Positions 1 through 12,798 of a stretch of DNA of 64,000 nucleotides are shown here, piece by piece (position 1 is the stretch's first letter; the number at the start of each line of letters is the position of its first letter). The stretch lies in contig JAMXDE010000007.1 of the NCBI GenBank assembly GCA_026770025.1, forward strand, positions 1,984,001 to 2,048,000. Direction: 5' to 3'. The DNA comes from Craspedostauros australis (lineage: Eukaryota; Bacillariophyta; Bacillariophyceae; Mastogloiales; Achnanthaceae). Below the pieces are notes generated by a model, which ran no database searches, was not told the origin of the DNA, and saw only the letters and a program-made list of their open reading frames with translations. Both the position numbers and the translations under genes were made by a program.

Positions 1-1008
1 ATCGCGAACAGTCTTCAGAGACGACAGAGGAGGAACCACAACGAAGCCAGAAGCACAGGTCAGAGTCAACGTTTGGCATTGTTTGCTCTTGTGCTCATTG
101 CATCCATCGCAGGTTTGGCAACAATCGAAGGCCACCAGCACCATCACCAACACGGCCAAGAATACGAACACGAATACAAATACGAACACGAAAACAAATA
201 CAAATCCACAGAAGAGAAGCACCAAGCAGGACGCTTCTCCCTCTCGTCTCACAAAAGCAACAGCAATAGCAACATCAATAGCAACAGTAACAACAAGCTC
301 CCTGATCAGCAACAGATCATTACCCAAACCGATCCTATGAAACTGTCACTTGGCGCCGCCAGCAAGAGGTACGGGACGCTTGCGCCAAGAATCGCAATTC
401 AATCGGAGGTGATGCTGCCTGCCCAAACATGCAGTGCACACTTTGCGCCATACTCGGTCTTGGCAGAGAACGTGGGAAGGAGAGAGAAGGATGGCAGCAA
501 CGCCAAGGATCCATCCAAGCCCCGTATCTCTCTCTCTCTCTCTCTAGGCCATTTGTGACCTGCGTTCTCTTGTGTGCACACCACTCGTAGCACGAGCCAC
601 CAATCAGCACAAACGTCGACTCATGTTGGCGCCGTTGATCGTGTCCACTCACCTCCCTCCACCCACTCCCTTTCGTATTTTGGGTCTCTTGGTGATCACT
701 TCCACGACATGGACCACACTCGCGGAATCCTTCCAACACACCAACCATTCCGCAATCCAAACGTGATTCTTGGCCCAACGCACAAATCCAAATCCAATAA
801 AAACCAACTGCGCTTTCGCAATCGCAACTCGGAACTAATTTCAATTTTGATACCGTGCGCGCACGCATACGACTACCATACCACACGTACTCATACGACT
901 ACTCGTGCTCCACTGCCTCCAACCAACACATCGACAACTGTGGATTGCAACAGCCCGCGCCGCACGAAATCCTCGTTTCAGCAGCACCCCATCGTGAGCA
1001 TCTTCCTC
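1..1008. other. Upstream region of the PreP gene; no firm gene
   Basis: No gene with a convincing start or family match is seen. A frame is open on the + strand from the window edge to 558 without an ATG at its head; it encodes a hydrophobic stretch followed by His/Glu/Lys- and Asn/Ser-rich simple sequence. It could be the end of an exon from a gene to the left, but its composition follows short DNA repeats (for example the 6-bp pattern around 160-205), so I do not call it. The rest is probably promoter and 5' leader of the protease gene at 1009. Confidence 0.4.
527..545. repeat. (TC)n microsatellite
   Basis: About nine TC units lie roughly 460 bp upstream of the chosen protease start. This is seen directly; no function is claimed. 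Confidence 0.85.
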
Positions 1009-4000
1009 ATGCTCGCAGTGTTCGGCAACACAGTCCGCAACAACGCAGGACAACGCACTCTGGTCGCTGCATTCTCGGTCGTCAACGCCAACTTCCGCCA
1101 ATCGGCCATCTCAGCTGCGACTTCCAACCCACTCACCTCCCGTAAGGCTTCGTCGGCATCCGCATCAGCTGCTCGCTCCCTCCGCATGCGCGGCGGAGGC
1201 AGAAGACCAATCCCCGGACGTCCAAGCCACGACCCAACCCTCATCATGGGCACCATCAACACCGACGGCACCACCAGCACCACGGCTCTCTCGAGCACTG
1301 CGGCGGCTCCGGAAATCTCCGCAGGAACTGGCGTCACGCAGGAATTCCTCGAGGAACAGTTCAACACGGAGCATCCGGCCTACGAGATCGTCTCCAAGGA
1401 CCTTGTCGCCGAGTACGGTGCCTACTGCACCCTCTACCGCCACAAGAAGAGCGGTGCCGAGCTCCTTTCCGTCTCCGTCGACGACGACAACAAGGTCTTC
1501 GGAATCACCCTGCGCACCCCACCGGAGGACTCCACCGGCGTCCCGCACATCTTGGAACACTCCGTCCTGTGCGGAAGCCGCAAGTACAAGACCAAGGACC
1601 CATTCGTGCAGCTCCTCAAGGGAAGCTTGCAGACCTTCCTCAACGCCTTCACGTACCCCGACCGTACCTGCTACGTCGTTGCCAGTCAGAACCACAAGGA
1701 TTTCTACAACCTCGTCAACGTCTACGCCGATGCCGTCTACCACCCACGTGCCGTCAGCGACCCAATGGTCCACGCGCAGGAGGGATGGCATTTGGAATTG
1801 GATGAGGAAGGCGAGAATCTCATCTACAATGGTGTCGTGTAGTAAGTACAACATCGTGTGCACAACGACTGTACTGCACAGACATGTCTGGCACACATGC
1901 TCGACCGTGGGCTTGTGCAACGAGATGTTCCCAAATCGTGTCCTTCTTCTCCACGCCGAGCTGCCACCCATTTCGTTCTTTCGCTTCTCATTCTCACACA
2001 ACTCTTAACATCCTCCGATGATGTGACGCACACTTACATGCACACGCATCAACAACCAAACCATGCAATTCTCATCCACGCCACTCGACTGGATCCGACT
2101 CGTGCAGCAACGAGATGAAGGGAGTGTACAGTTCTGCCGATTCTCTGCTCAACCGCGCCTCGCAGAGATCGCTGTTCCTGGAGAACACTTACTCTGTCGA
2201 CAGCGGCGGTGATCCAAAGAACATTCCTGACCTCAGCTTCGAGCAATTCAAGGGATTCCACGAGAAGCACTACCACCCATCCAACTCCCGCATCTACTTC
2301 GCAGGAGATGACAATGCCTACGACCGCCTGGCCCTCATGGATGAGTATCTCAACGAATTCGATGACTCCCCGGAGTACCGCAAGATCAGCACCATCGACT
2401 GGCAGAAGAAGGAATTCTCCGAGCCACGCAAGGAGGTGGAGCCGTACCCAGCCGGTGCGGATCAGCCACCAAAGCACATGTTCACCGTTAACTGGCTGCT
2501 CAATGATCGTCGTTTCACCGAGCTCGAGGAGCTGACCATCGGCGTGCTGGACCACCTGCTTCTCGGAACACCGTCGTCAACTCTCTACGGAGCCCTCTTG
2601 GGCAGCAAGTTGGGTGAAGCCATCACAGGAGGCGGCGTCTCTGATGAGCTCCTCCAGGCGACCTTCTCCATCGGCCTCAAGGGGGTCAACGAGGAGGACG
2701 TCGACAAGGCGGAGAAGCTCATCCACGACACCATCGCCAAGTGCGCCGACGAGGGATTTACCGCGGACGACATCGCATCCTCTCTCAACACCATCGAATT
2801 CCAACTGCGCGAATTCAACACCGGCTCCTTCCCCAAGTACCTCAGCTTCATGCTCGGAGCCAACAGCAAGTGGCTCTACGACGAGTCTCCAACCTCCGGC
2901 CTCAAATTCGAGGAGCCGTTGGCACAGCTCAAGGCATCCATCGCCGAATCCGGATCCAAGATCTTCCAGGACATGCTCACCGAACTTTTCGTCAACAACA
3001 AGCATCAATCCATGGTCCAGCTCACGCCATCCAAGACCATGGAGGAGGAGATCAAGACGGAGGAGAAGGGGCGTCTGGCCGCCATCAAGGACGCCATGTC
3101 CAAGGAGGAGCTCGACGAGGTCATCGCACGAGCCGAGAAGCTGAAGGCCCTGCAGGGCGCTGAGGATACACCAGAGGACCGTGCCACAATCCCAGGACTG
3201 GAGTTAGAGGATTTGAAGCGCGAGCAGGCTGAATACCCAATCACAGTCAGCGAGAATGAGAACGATTCCGGCGTCACCGTCGTCCGCCACGAAATGGGTT
3301 CCACATCCGGAATTGCCTACGTCGGACTTGCGGTCGACCTCTCGTCGTTGTCATTGGATGACGTGCCGCTGCTTCCGCTCCTCACACGCATCATGACCGA
3401 GGCCGGTGCAGGCGAGTACGACTCCGTCGCATTCAGCCGGCGCATCGGCACCCACACCGGAGGGGTTAGAGTGAACCTCCTGACCACGGCCGTCAACCCA
3501 GCCGGAGCCGAAGCCGGATACTCCGTTAACGGTGAGAACATGCAAACGAAGATGGTGCTGAAGGGCAAGGCCACCAGCGAGAAGATCGATGAACTCTTCA
3601 ACATCTTCAACCTCATGCTGACCGACGCCAAGCTGGACTCGAAGGACAAGGTGATCGAGATCCTGAAGGAGACCAAGTCGCGCATGGAGTCGTCCGTGCA
3701 GGGCTCCGGACACTCCATCGTCAACTCTCGCCTCAAGGCACGTTATCGTGTCGGCGGATACGTCGACGAATTGACGGGCGGTATTGCACACCTCGAGGCT
3801 ATCAAGGAAATCCTTGCGGAAGCAGAGAAGGACTGGCCTTCCGTCCTGGCACGCCTGGAGAACATCCGCTCGACCTTGTTGAAGCAGTCCACTTGCCGCA
3901 GCGGCATGATGCTGGACGTCACAGCAGAGAAGAAGGTGCTTGATGACATCCAACCAAACCTTGAGAACTTCTTGAACGTCCTCCCAGGAGATTCCCACGG

Positions 4001-4670
4001 AGAGAAGATGATGGACTTTTACGAGCAGCCACACCCTTGGGTTGACGATGCCAAGAAGCAAATGGCTGCGATCGACAAGGATGAAGGCTTCGTCGTCCCA
4101 ACACAGGTTTCCTATGTCGGAAAGGGCGGCATGCTCTACGACGAAGGCGAGTACATTCCGGGATCGGCATCCGTTGTCGCACGATTCTTGAGAACTGGAT
4201 ACCTGTGGGACCACGTCCGCGTCATGGGCGGAGCGTACGGAGGATTCTGCGTCTTCTCCCCATTCTCCGGTCTGCTCGGCTTCCTGTCCTACCGCGACCC
4301 CAACCTCGAGAAGACTTTGGACGTGTACGACGGTGCCGCCGATGCTTTGATGGCCGCCGCCGACGACATGGAGAAGAACCCTGACATCCTCACAACCGCC
4401 ATCATCGGCGCCATCGGTGACCTGGACGGCGCCCTCACGCCAGACCAAAAGGGCAACGTCGCATTCCAGCGCTGGTTGATCAACGAGACCGCTGAGCACC
4501 GACAGAAGTACCGCGGAGAGGTCCTCAACACCAAACCAAGCGACTTCCGTGACTTCGCTGAGCGTCTGCGCAACATGAAGCACCCAAGCGTCGCCGTCGT
4601 GAGTTCCAAGGGAGCCTTCGAGAAGGCCGCAGAGGCAGGCAAGAAGATGGAGCTGACCGAAATCATCTAG
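1009..4670 (+). CDS. PREP: Presequence protease PreP (M16C metallopeptidase), two exons
   Basis: Exons 1009-1841 and 2108-4670 join through a 266-bp GTAAGT...CAG intron to give 1131 residues. M16C proteases are closed-chamber zinc enzymes that degrade cleaved transit peptides in mitochondria and plastids. The inverted zinc motif HILEH is at residues 180-184, the likely third ligand is the Glu of QEGWHLE (about 258), and the C-terminal half carries the family stretch GGAYGGFC followed by SYRDPNL. Family length is about 1000-1100. The first 60-odd residues are rich in Ala, Ser and Arg and lack acidic residues, as in an organelle-targeting peptide. The frame stays open upstream to about 574, with an alternative ATG at 709, so the N terminus is uncertain. 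The donor follows a codon such that intron retention gives an immediate stop. The gene converges on isocitrate lyase, 258 bp away. Confidence 0.93.
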
Positions 4671-4928
4671 AGAGTACGGGTAGAGAGAGACATTATTGTC
4701 ACATGCACGCTCTGTCAGCAGGGGAGTGCGTGCAGCAGTGGAATAATACCATCTCAATCTTGACAGTTGAGTATTCTAATAGTGTTCCGAATCTTGATCA
4801 TTCTTTTCTGTGAATACCGAGTACGCTATGCAAATGTATATGTCGTGTCGTGTTGTATTGTTGTTGTGGACTGTGTGTGCCGATACGATTCTCTCTCCTC
4901 GTGCGTATTATATGATAAAGAGAGCAGT

Positions 4929-7642
4929 TCAGTTGTTTGCGAACTGCGCTTCAGTGACACCACTTCCCATGGCGGCTGTGGAAGATGTGCCACCCGAGGC
5001 GACATTCACCATCCGATCGACAAGCTCCGCGCCGGACCACTTCTGATGCGTGAGCAGCTCCACCTTGTGCTTCCTCTCCTGACGTTGGATCGTCTCGACG
5101 TATGCCAGCATCCCGCGATCGCCGAATTCACGTGCCAATTTGGTGACGACCAAACCATTCGAATGGAACCCAGCAAGGGTGATGAACTGCCAGGTGTACC
5201 CGAGCTTGCCCAGCGCATCGTTGAAGGTGGCGAGCTGTCCGTCGGACATGCCCGACGCATCCCAATTGAAGCTCGGCGAGAGGTTGTAGGCCAGCATTTG
5301 GTGTGGCCACTTGGAATGCACGCCGTGTGCAAACTTCTGTGCGTCCGCAATACCCGGCACCTTCGTCTCCATCCAGATAATGTCGCAGTATGGTGCGTAG
5401 GCCTGGGCTCGTTTGATGCAGTAGTCAATGCCGGGCTTGGTTTGGTAGTACCCCTCCCGAACTCGGCATAGCTCCCAATCGAAGTAGACCTGTGTCGTTG
5501 GAGGAGATTGAATTGAATTTGATGAAGAGAAGCACAATGCAGTCGAAGCATTGATAGCAGTGCAGATGATGCAAGTCATCACGATAGCAATGGCGGGGGT
5601 GAAGAATGGTGAGATTTCAGCCTCCAGCAGAGCAGATTAGAGATCTTGGAGTGTTCGTGCTTCTTGGAGGCCTGAAGATGAACGCCTCCTCGGTCTGCCG
5701 TTTGCGCCCTCACGGAAGCATATGATTCAGCTACACATCCAGCATCATACCATGCCACAACTTACCGCATTGGCCTTGCCAAAAATGGAATCCGCAACGC
5801 GACGAGCTTGGGTGTTGGACAACGAATCTGGATTGGCCGCTCTCCATGCATTCATCATGCGGCGCTTTTCCTGCGGATGGATGGACATGTCATGGATCTT
5901 GGCTTCCACTGCCTCGCCGAACGTCATGAGGCGTGCTCGTTGTTTCCACTCCAAACCGGCAGCGGCCTTGTCGGTGGCGTCCAGCAGCGTCTGCTGGAGG
6001 CTCTTCATTCCAGGTACGGTGACACCCACGATGAACGGATGGTCACGCTTGTCCATGTTGGAGTCCAACAGCGTCGCTGCTTCCGCATCCGTCCTTGCCA
6101 CGATGACCAACGAAGCACCCATGACATCGGCCGCGAGACGTGCCGCGACCAATCGATCGATGTGTTCTTGTGTGCTGACGAGCACTTTGCCTCCCTGCGA
6201 TGATGATGGTAGTGGTGGTGGGTGTGATGATGCATTGAGAGTCCGCGGCATATGCGCATTGTGAGCTTGGGAATGGAGGAAGCGAGTCGAATTGAAATGC
6301 AAATGCACATACACATTCACATTCACCTGCAATGTATACATGCTGAAGAGAGCAACTGCAAGCCTGCGTTTTAATCGTAGAGCTATGTGACGACATGAAC
6401 GACGACAATGCATGCCCCCGCATCCATAGGCAGCCGTACACGTGTGTGTGTCACGTCTTGGCATACACCTCCGAGTACACCAGCGCCCTCACTTACCATA
6501 TGGCCGCACTTTTTGGTGCCCGGCTTCTGATCTTCGAGATGCATACCCGCGGCGCCGGCCTCTACGAACATCTTCGTGAGTTTCATGACGGCGCTCAATC
6601 CACCATGGCCAGTGTCGCCGTCGGCAATAATTGGTCTCAAATACTCGACCTTGGGTCCGGGGCTCTCATTGCGAAGCAACTTGCTACAGCGCTCCTCGTT
6701 CTGACGTCGATCATGGAAGAGCTGGGCGCGGACCAATTGATCCACCTTGTTTGGGACCGTGTTGGCTGGATAATCCGCAAAGTCCGGCCCTGGTTCGTTG
6801 GTGGTCGATGCCGTCGAGGAACATTGCCATCCACTGATGTAAATGGTGGATAAGTGCGGCGCCATCTGGATGACTTGGACTGGATCCAATGCGCCGAAGG
6901 TGTGGGAGTATCCGCCGACTCTTTGGAGCTGTCGCAGGAGATTGTAGAGCCGGTCAGACTGCGACGACGAAAAGAGGCACTTGGGAGACATGGCCTGTCC
7001 GCCGCGTGCCTCCTTCGATGGTCGCAAGCATGCGACGTCCATGGCTGTGCGTTTGTTGTGTTTTGTTGGGTATTTTGTTTTGGAACGAATAGTTTGGTAC
7101 GATCCGAAGAGGAACACATGCATGTTGATGTGAGAGTCATCGGAGCGCACAGGCCAGGCCAGTAAGCAGTCCCGTGCAGTGTGCAGGGTGTTGGCAATCA
7201 AGTAAAGCAAACTACAGTATTGTGCCATACAAGGAATCTACATCAGCATGCCGCGCACAACACGCAAACACACCTGTGTACGTTCGCTTGGTATGGCTCC
7301 AGCGCTCGGTTGACCACCATCGCTCGATGCTGGCAGCTTCCTCCTTGAGGCGCGCCAGTTCATTGGGTTGCGGGTGTGCCCTTGGGGGCAAGGAGCGCAT
7401 TCCTCGTGGTGTCTTGGCGGCGCCGTCCATGCGGAGAGTGGCTCTTGACATGCTTGAGCTGGTGTTGGTGTTGGTGTTGGTGTTGGTGATGAAAGATGTT
7501 TAACTGTGTGTTTGGAAGAGGAGTGTGACCTGCTCTCTGTCTCTTTTCGGAATTGTGAGAACATGTCGTCGGTGATGAGTTGTTGGTTCATCTCGTCCCA
7601 GCGTACTGATACGAGTAGTGCCAAGGCGGAGGTCCACATCAT
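4929..7642 (-). CDS. ICL: Isocitrate lyase, five exons
   Basis: Proposed exons on the minus strand are 7642-7530, 7458-7274, 7044-6497, 6194-5766 and 5489-4929, all with GT-AG introns (71, 229, 302 and 276 bp), giving 611 residues. The enzyme splits isocitrate into glyoxylate and succinate in the glyoxylate shunt. The catalytic signature KKCGHM is at 277-282. Other family blocks seen are DADTGHGG-like [25 protein letters not shown] and [11 protein letters not shown]. The C terminus ends in FANN, with no peroxisomal SKL tripeptide, so mitochondrial location is possible. The first exon and the 71-bp intron, which contains a (CCAACA)n tract, are the weakest part; translation could instead begin at ATG 7451 ([10 protein letters not shown]). 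An in-frame stop lies just upstream of 7642. The length exceeds the roughly 430-550 residues usual for the family because of this N-terminal extension. Confidence 0.93.
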
Positions 7643-8296
7643 GGCATTCTCGCGCTACGGGTAGCTCGTACTCGTGCCAACAGTCTTGTTGATGGTTTGG
7701 GTCATCAATCTTCTCCCATCGGCATCGTCACCGTCACCGTCATCGTCGTCATCACCATCACCATCAGCACCGTCATGTCACAGCTTCAGAAAGAGAAAGG
7801 AATGGAATGCCCCACAAGATTGGATGCGATCATGACGATGCGATTGCAAAATGAGACGATGCGATGGCTCGCCTCCATCTGATGGGACGCATCATCGACA
7901 AGGGCGTGTCACCAGTTGTCACAAAAGGAAACCCGAACGTGATGGAGCGAAAACGAACGATGATGTCAGTCCGCACAACCCAGAGAACGAGAACCTGCCA
8001 TGGTACTACCATAGTTCGATGTCCTGTGCGTTACAGTACTTACATTATGGTACACTAATGTGGCACTCCAGCAACATCGATCTTTTCGATAGCACCGCAT
8101 CCCTGTCAAGGCAATGACGACGACAACGACGACGGCAAGCACCTGTCTATGACAAGAGTATATACACAAGCACAGTGCAATGTTGTAGTTTAGATGCAAT
8201 TCTAAGATACAATCCATGATAATTTAACACAACATGCGTGCAATCTACCGTACCATCCTCTACTCACGTGGTGCAGCTCCCCCAGACGGAGGCAGA
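7643..8296. other. Intergenic region between isocitrate lyase and TFIIS
   Basis: Both flanking genes are on the minus strand, so this holds the 3' flank of TFIIS and the promoter side of isocitrate lyase. A run of CATCAC/GTCATC trinucleotide-like repeats lies near 7715-7775. Short open frames in all directions have no recognisable content. Confidence 0.6.
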
Positions 8297-9241
8297 TCAG
8301 CACTTCCATCGCTTCCCGCAGTTGAGACAGAGAACGAAGACGGTCATGGGTTCATCGGCGGATCTGGTCTGCTTCTGCGTGCTTGTCGTTTTGACGGATT
8401 TGCATCTGCCGCATGTGAAGAGGCTGGCCTTGAGGAGGTCGCCCTTGATGCCGCACATGTCGTTGATCTTGGACTCGTTGGCCTGATCCCAATCCAATCG
8501 CTTGGTGTCCATCATCTTGGCCATGCGTTCCGCCATCTCCTTGCGCTTGTCATCGGAGGCGAGTTGCTCGCTGGTCATTCCCACCAGCTGCTCGGCACTG
8601 ATATGTCCCAGGATGATCTGACCTCCGAGCTTGACGTTCTTTTTGATGTTGAAGCACAGTGACCTTGCCTTGCTGGCGTAAGCTGCCTTGTCATCTCTGC
8701 AGTGCTTGTGGATGGAGACTTCGATCTCCGAGACGCGTTCGACGAGGAGCTGGTCGATGGCGTCTCCGTTGATTCCATCTTTGACCAGGTCGGGCTTGGC
8801 GAGCGTGAGAAACTGCAGAAGTTTGGCGCACGTGTTTTGCCTAGCAGGTTGCAAGCTGCCCCATTCTTCCTTCATTTCGTTGATCGCTTGGCTGACATTG
8901 GAATCCCTCCGTTCTGCCTTGGCGGCGTTCTTTGCAGCAGCGGCAGCACCATTTCGTTTTGAATTGGAGGGCGTCGCAGCAGCGGCACCTTGCTTGGCGA
9001 CCTTCTTCCACTGCTTGACCAGCAGCTTTGCCTTGTGGCCGAGTTGCTGGTGCGTTTTGAATTTGGAGACAACCGTTCCGATGAGAGTCTTCGTGAGGAT
9101 GTCCAGCGTCATTCGGACCTTCAGCAACTGCTCGAGCATGTCGCTGCACGCCTCCACCTGTCCGTCCTCCGTGATGTTGTCCGCGGGCAGCATCTTGGAC
9201 AGCGAGTCCTTGATTACTTCAACCGTGGAGATGGCCGACAT
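8297..9241 (-). CDS. TFIIS: Transcription elongation factor TFIIS (S-II)
   Basis: Single exon, 314 residues, ATG at 9241. TFIIS rescues backtracked RNA polymerase II by stimulating transcript cleavage in the nucleus. Three domains are visible: an N-terminal helical LW/TFIIS-N domain (about 1-85), a lysine- and alanine-rich linker, a central polymerase-binding domain (about 130-260), and a C-terminal zinc ribbon (about 275-314) with two CxxC pairs. The diagnostic acidic hairpin RSADEPMT, which reaches into the polymerase active site, is intact. The protein ends in the second zinc knuckle (CLNCGKRWKC). Length and domain order are normal for the family. It is divergent from the light-harvesting gene on its other side. 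Confidence 0.97.
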   Translation of the reverse strand: MSAISTVEVIKDSLSKMLPADNITEDGQVEACSDMLEQLLKVRMTLDILTKTLIGTVVSKFKTHQQLGHKAKLLVKQWKKVAKQGAAAATPSNSKRNGAAAAAKNAAKAERRDSNVSQAINEMKEEWGSLQPARQNTCAKLLQFLTLAKPDLVKDGINGDAIDQLLVERVSEIEVSIHKHCRDDKAAYASKARSLCFNIKKNVKLGGQIILGHISAEQLVGMTSEQLASDDKRKEMAERMAKMMDTKRLDWDQANESKINDMCGIKGDLLKASLFTCGRCKSVKTTSTQKQTRSADEPMTVFVLCLNCGKRWKC

Positions 9242-10254
9242 CTTGCTATTGCGAGGGCACTCTTGAGAGTATGATTGTTCTGATTGCTCTGATTGCGTGG
9301 GTGCTGATCGTATTCAGGTTGTGGTGAGCGTAGCTTGTGTGCGCTTCACCGAGGTGAACTGAGCAGGATCAACGAACGGATGGCTGGATGAGGAGCGTCG
9401 AATGCAGCAAGTTGTGATGGCCACCGTTGTGCGCAGTCCTGTGCTCCAATTTATTATTATATTCTGCTCTGTTCTATTCTGCTCGTCTTGTAATTGTTCT
9501 CTCTGTCAAGATTGTGTCCTCGTGCTGCATGCTTGGGTGTCGAAGTGGCCATTGTGGAACGCTGCACTGCTTCGGGCAGATTGCTCTCGGCAAAATGCTT
9601 CAGAAGATCTCATGTGCCATGGTGGTCGGTGGTGGTGCTGGTTGCCTTGATTTGTGGTGTTTGGGTTCTTTTGCCGTTCTGTCATGATCGTGTCGTGTCG
9701 TGTCGGGTTCCATGGCGTCTTGTGTTGTTGCGCAGCGGTGACAAGGAACGAATTCGATGCGAACAAAGGAAAGTGAGATTCCCTATCATCCAAATTCCTA
9801 TCATGACTCGACGAATTATACGGGACCCAGTTGACTCGACCCAAATTGAAGATCGAAACCGGCATATCTTGTGAGACGCATGCGGTCACACGAATTGGCG
9901 TTGTTTTTGTGGTTGGTTGCGTTGTGTTGTGGTTGTTTTCCTCGTGTGTTCGTGCGAGGTCAAGTTGACTGCTGTTTGTGTTCTTCGTCGTCTCGCTATC
10001 TCGCTGTGTCTGGATCCTCGTGCCATCTCGGGATCGCGACTCGTGTTGGCTCCTCGTGCAAGGAAGGGCGCTGTCGTCTTCCTCTCTTCTCTGTGCCTGT
10101 GTTCTCTCTCCTTGTCTGTTGCGCCTTCTGTTGCCTCTGGTTTGTGCTGCGATCTCGTGACGACAGCGAAGATACACCATCAACACGCGATACCAGCCAC
10201 ACCCGTGCCACACCCGTCACAACCACAGCAACAGCACCAACCAACAGCTCCACC
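9242..10254. promoter_or_regulatory. Divergent promoter region between TFIIS and the light-harvesting gene
   Basis: The two genes are head to head, so this 1013-bp stretch should hold both promoters and 5' leaders. It is rich in T/G simple sequence, with short TGTCG repeats near 9690-9705. A frame upstream of and in phase with the light-harvesting ATG is open from about 9871, but the classical signal peptide begins at 10255, so I treat the upstream part as leader. No specific binding site can be named. Confidence 0.5.
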
Positions 10255-11362
10255 ATGAAGACCGCCGCCGTTCTCTCCCTCCTCGTCGCGTCCGCCTCGG
10301 CGTTCGCCCCGGCCTCCCAAATGAACAAGGCCGGAAGCTCCGCCCTCGCCGCCTCCCCCATCGATGAGGCCTTCGGCGTCTCCGTCGAGACCGGGCGCAA
10401 GTGCCCACCGCTCGGCCGCATGATCCTCGAGGGTAAGGGACCAGGAGCCGTCAAGTGGTTCCAGAACGCCGAGATCAAGCACGGACGCGTCGCCATGGTC
10501 GCCACCATCGGTTTCCTCGTGCAGAAGCTCGGAGTCCACTTCCCGCTCTACTTCGGACCATCCGGCAGCAATTGCTTCAACCCAGAGTCCGTCGATTCCT
10601 GGTACCTCTCCTCCACCACCGGTGTCACATTCTCGGACATCGCGCACGCCGCTCCTCTCGACGCCATCGGCATGGTCCCAGCCGCCGGATGGCTGCAGAT
10701 CTTCATCGCCGCCGGATGGTTCGAGTCCATCGCCTACAACCGCCAGTGGGCCGAGGGACGCGAGATCCCAGGAGATTACGGATACGATCCGCTCGGTTTC
10801 ACCAAGAAGGAGGGTGGCATCGCCGGAAAGGACTTCGAGAGCCTCCGCATGAAGGAGATCAAGAACGGACGTGTTGCTATGTAAGTTGTTGTGGGGGCAC
10901 GGCCATGCGAGGGAGCCGACGCTGTGAAGATGAATGAATTGCATTGCATTGGAGTTGGAATACATCGCAATTGGATTCATTGCATTGAGATGGAGTAGTG
11001 CACTAGGAGGATGCACAACTGCGTGTGGACGCATGTGTGCGTGTGGGAGGCAGTCGACTGAGTGCAGAGGCGCGCGACGGATGAGCGAATGAGCACATCA
11101 CGAGTATCATACTCCGCGCAACACACGCACTCCGACAACCTCTCCAATGCCTCTTCCAGCCTGCACAACCCCATTGGCAATCCGTGTTTCTCACCTGCAT
11201 CCTTCTTCACCATCGCAAATCTGTCACATCGTTCCAATAACTCAATCAACATCGACAATACTATGCAATGCAATGCACATACTTATTTTTCACAGGATGA
11301 CCATCGCCGCATGGGTTTCCAACGAGGCCATCCCAGGAGCCCTCCCAGTCTGGCACCCATAA
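10255..11362 (+). CDS. Fucoxanthin-chlorophyll a/c light-harvesting protein, two exons
   Basis: Exons 10255-10880 and 11296-11362 join through a 415-bp GTAAGT...CAG intron to give 230 residues. The product is a thylakoid antenna protein of the LHC superfamily. Residues 1-19 form a signal peptide ending in ASAFAP, the motif that directs proteins across the four plastid membranes of diatoms. The first membrane helix carries the chlorophyll-binding pattern AEIKHGRVAMVA; the third carries MKEIKNGRVAM, which is cut by the intron. Exon 2 supplies only the last 22 residues, including PGALPVWHP. Retention of the intron gives a stop codon directly after the Met of the third-helix motif. The start has a good context (CACCATGA). 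Confidence 0.95.
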
Positions 11363-12798
11363 TTGCAGCAGTCCCATCTCTCTATCGTCGTTGTGATGCG
11401 ATCATCTCACAACGCAACGAAGACCAATGAGATCGAGAATGGTGTCAGCGTACAAATGGAAACAACTCTCCATGTGTGCGCGCACTACACGCCACTTCGT
11501 CATACCGTGCGAAAGCACGACATCATTGGACAGACAATCCTGCAATTCTCAAATCAACCAACCACCACTCAATGAATGGAGGTGTAATCCCCGACGCTCG
11601 TGGCATACGGAGAACACCAACCCTTCATCAACAAACAACATTCGCTACCACACTATCGACAAGGTAGCACACCACAAACGAAACCAAAGAAACAGACGCC
11701 CGTGGACAGAAACCATTCTCCACACCATACGATATCACAACCCTGCTATCTATCCACAGGCAGAAACACAATGTACATTTCGTTCCACTCCCAAACAACA
11801 CACTGATGACGTCTCACACAGGGATGTTGTAGATCCATAAAGTTTGATTGGATTGGAATCCTGGTCCCTTTCACATCGCGTCAAGTACTCGTACATACAA
11901 TAACAGTAACATGCACACTTTGATCGGGTCCAACATATTGCACTCTCATGGTTGCTCTTGTATGGCTAGTGTGCTGTTCCCAACATTGTATAATGATGCT
12001 CTGCTTTGAGCAGTTTGGATGTCTTTGAACGGCGCACGAGAAGGTACTAGTACGAGAGGGTCGACCCTGTTTGCTGGACGGATTGTCAGAGTCTACATTT
12101 ATATTTTAGCTTCTTCGCATTGTCCGATGAACGTCCCATACGACACCTACGGACCAATTGGAAGGCTTCAATCCGAAATTAATCCTTTTATATTCAGTTC
12201 TGAATGAATGTTATGTTGACTGACCCGCCTGTGTGACGATGGCGTTAACTAAGACGTTAAAACGAATTTGCGAAATCCGAGACATGCTTGTTTTTAGTTT
12301 TCTGGCCGTTTGATTCCGTGCGCGAGTTTGTCCAGCACCATGCGAGCGTGGACGACAACAACGAACGACCTCATCGTTGTTCCAAGAGCAAGGCGAGGAA
12401 CTGTAACGGACAGCACTTCGCAAGCGCAACAGCCTCAAGAACCAGCGACTGCATTCACTTCCATGCAAGACCTGGATCTCCACCATCAACAACTTGCCAC
12501 GGTCAGAACTTCCGTCACTCAAGGCATCGAAATCATCCACGCAACTCTTCATTGACATCAACGCCAACATCGACATTGCCATTGACACTCCCCTCCCAGT
12601 TTATTCCAGGCCCACACCATTGCTCTGTCTGACTTCGCTTTGCTTGCAAACATCATCTGCAAGAACATTTCAATCAGAACGCTTTGAATCTCATCGCCGA
12701 CCCACTTCAAACGAAGACAGCTCTAAGCTCTGCTTCGATTAGCCTACCATTATACATCCGACTATACCGTAACACTCGAATCACTCAAATCATTCACA
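11363..12798. other. Intergenic region between the light-harvesting and ARL genes
   Basis: About 1.4 kb follows one + strand gene and precedes another. No frame of convincing length or composition is seen on either strand. The right end should include the promoter of the ARL gene; the left end the 3' leader of the antenna gene. Nothing else is recognised. Confidence 0.55.

Noticed and set aside
1-558. Open frame from the window edge with a hydrophobic stretch and NSN repeats
   Set aside because: No ATG start, simple-repeat composition and no family; kept only as a note.
3351-4757. 468-residue minus-strand frame opposite the protease gene
   Set aside because: Antisense shadow; the + strand product is a clear M16C protease.
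12040-12075. String resembling the AGTACGAGAGG word of large-subunit rRNA
   Set aside because: The match is about 11 bases and the flanking sequence does not resemble rRNA.
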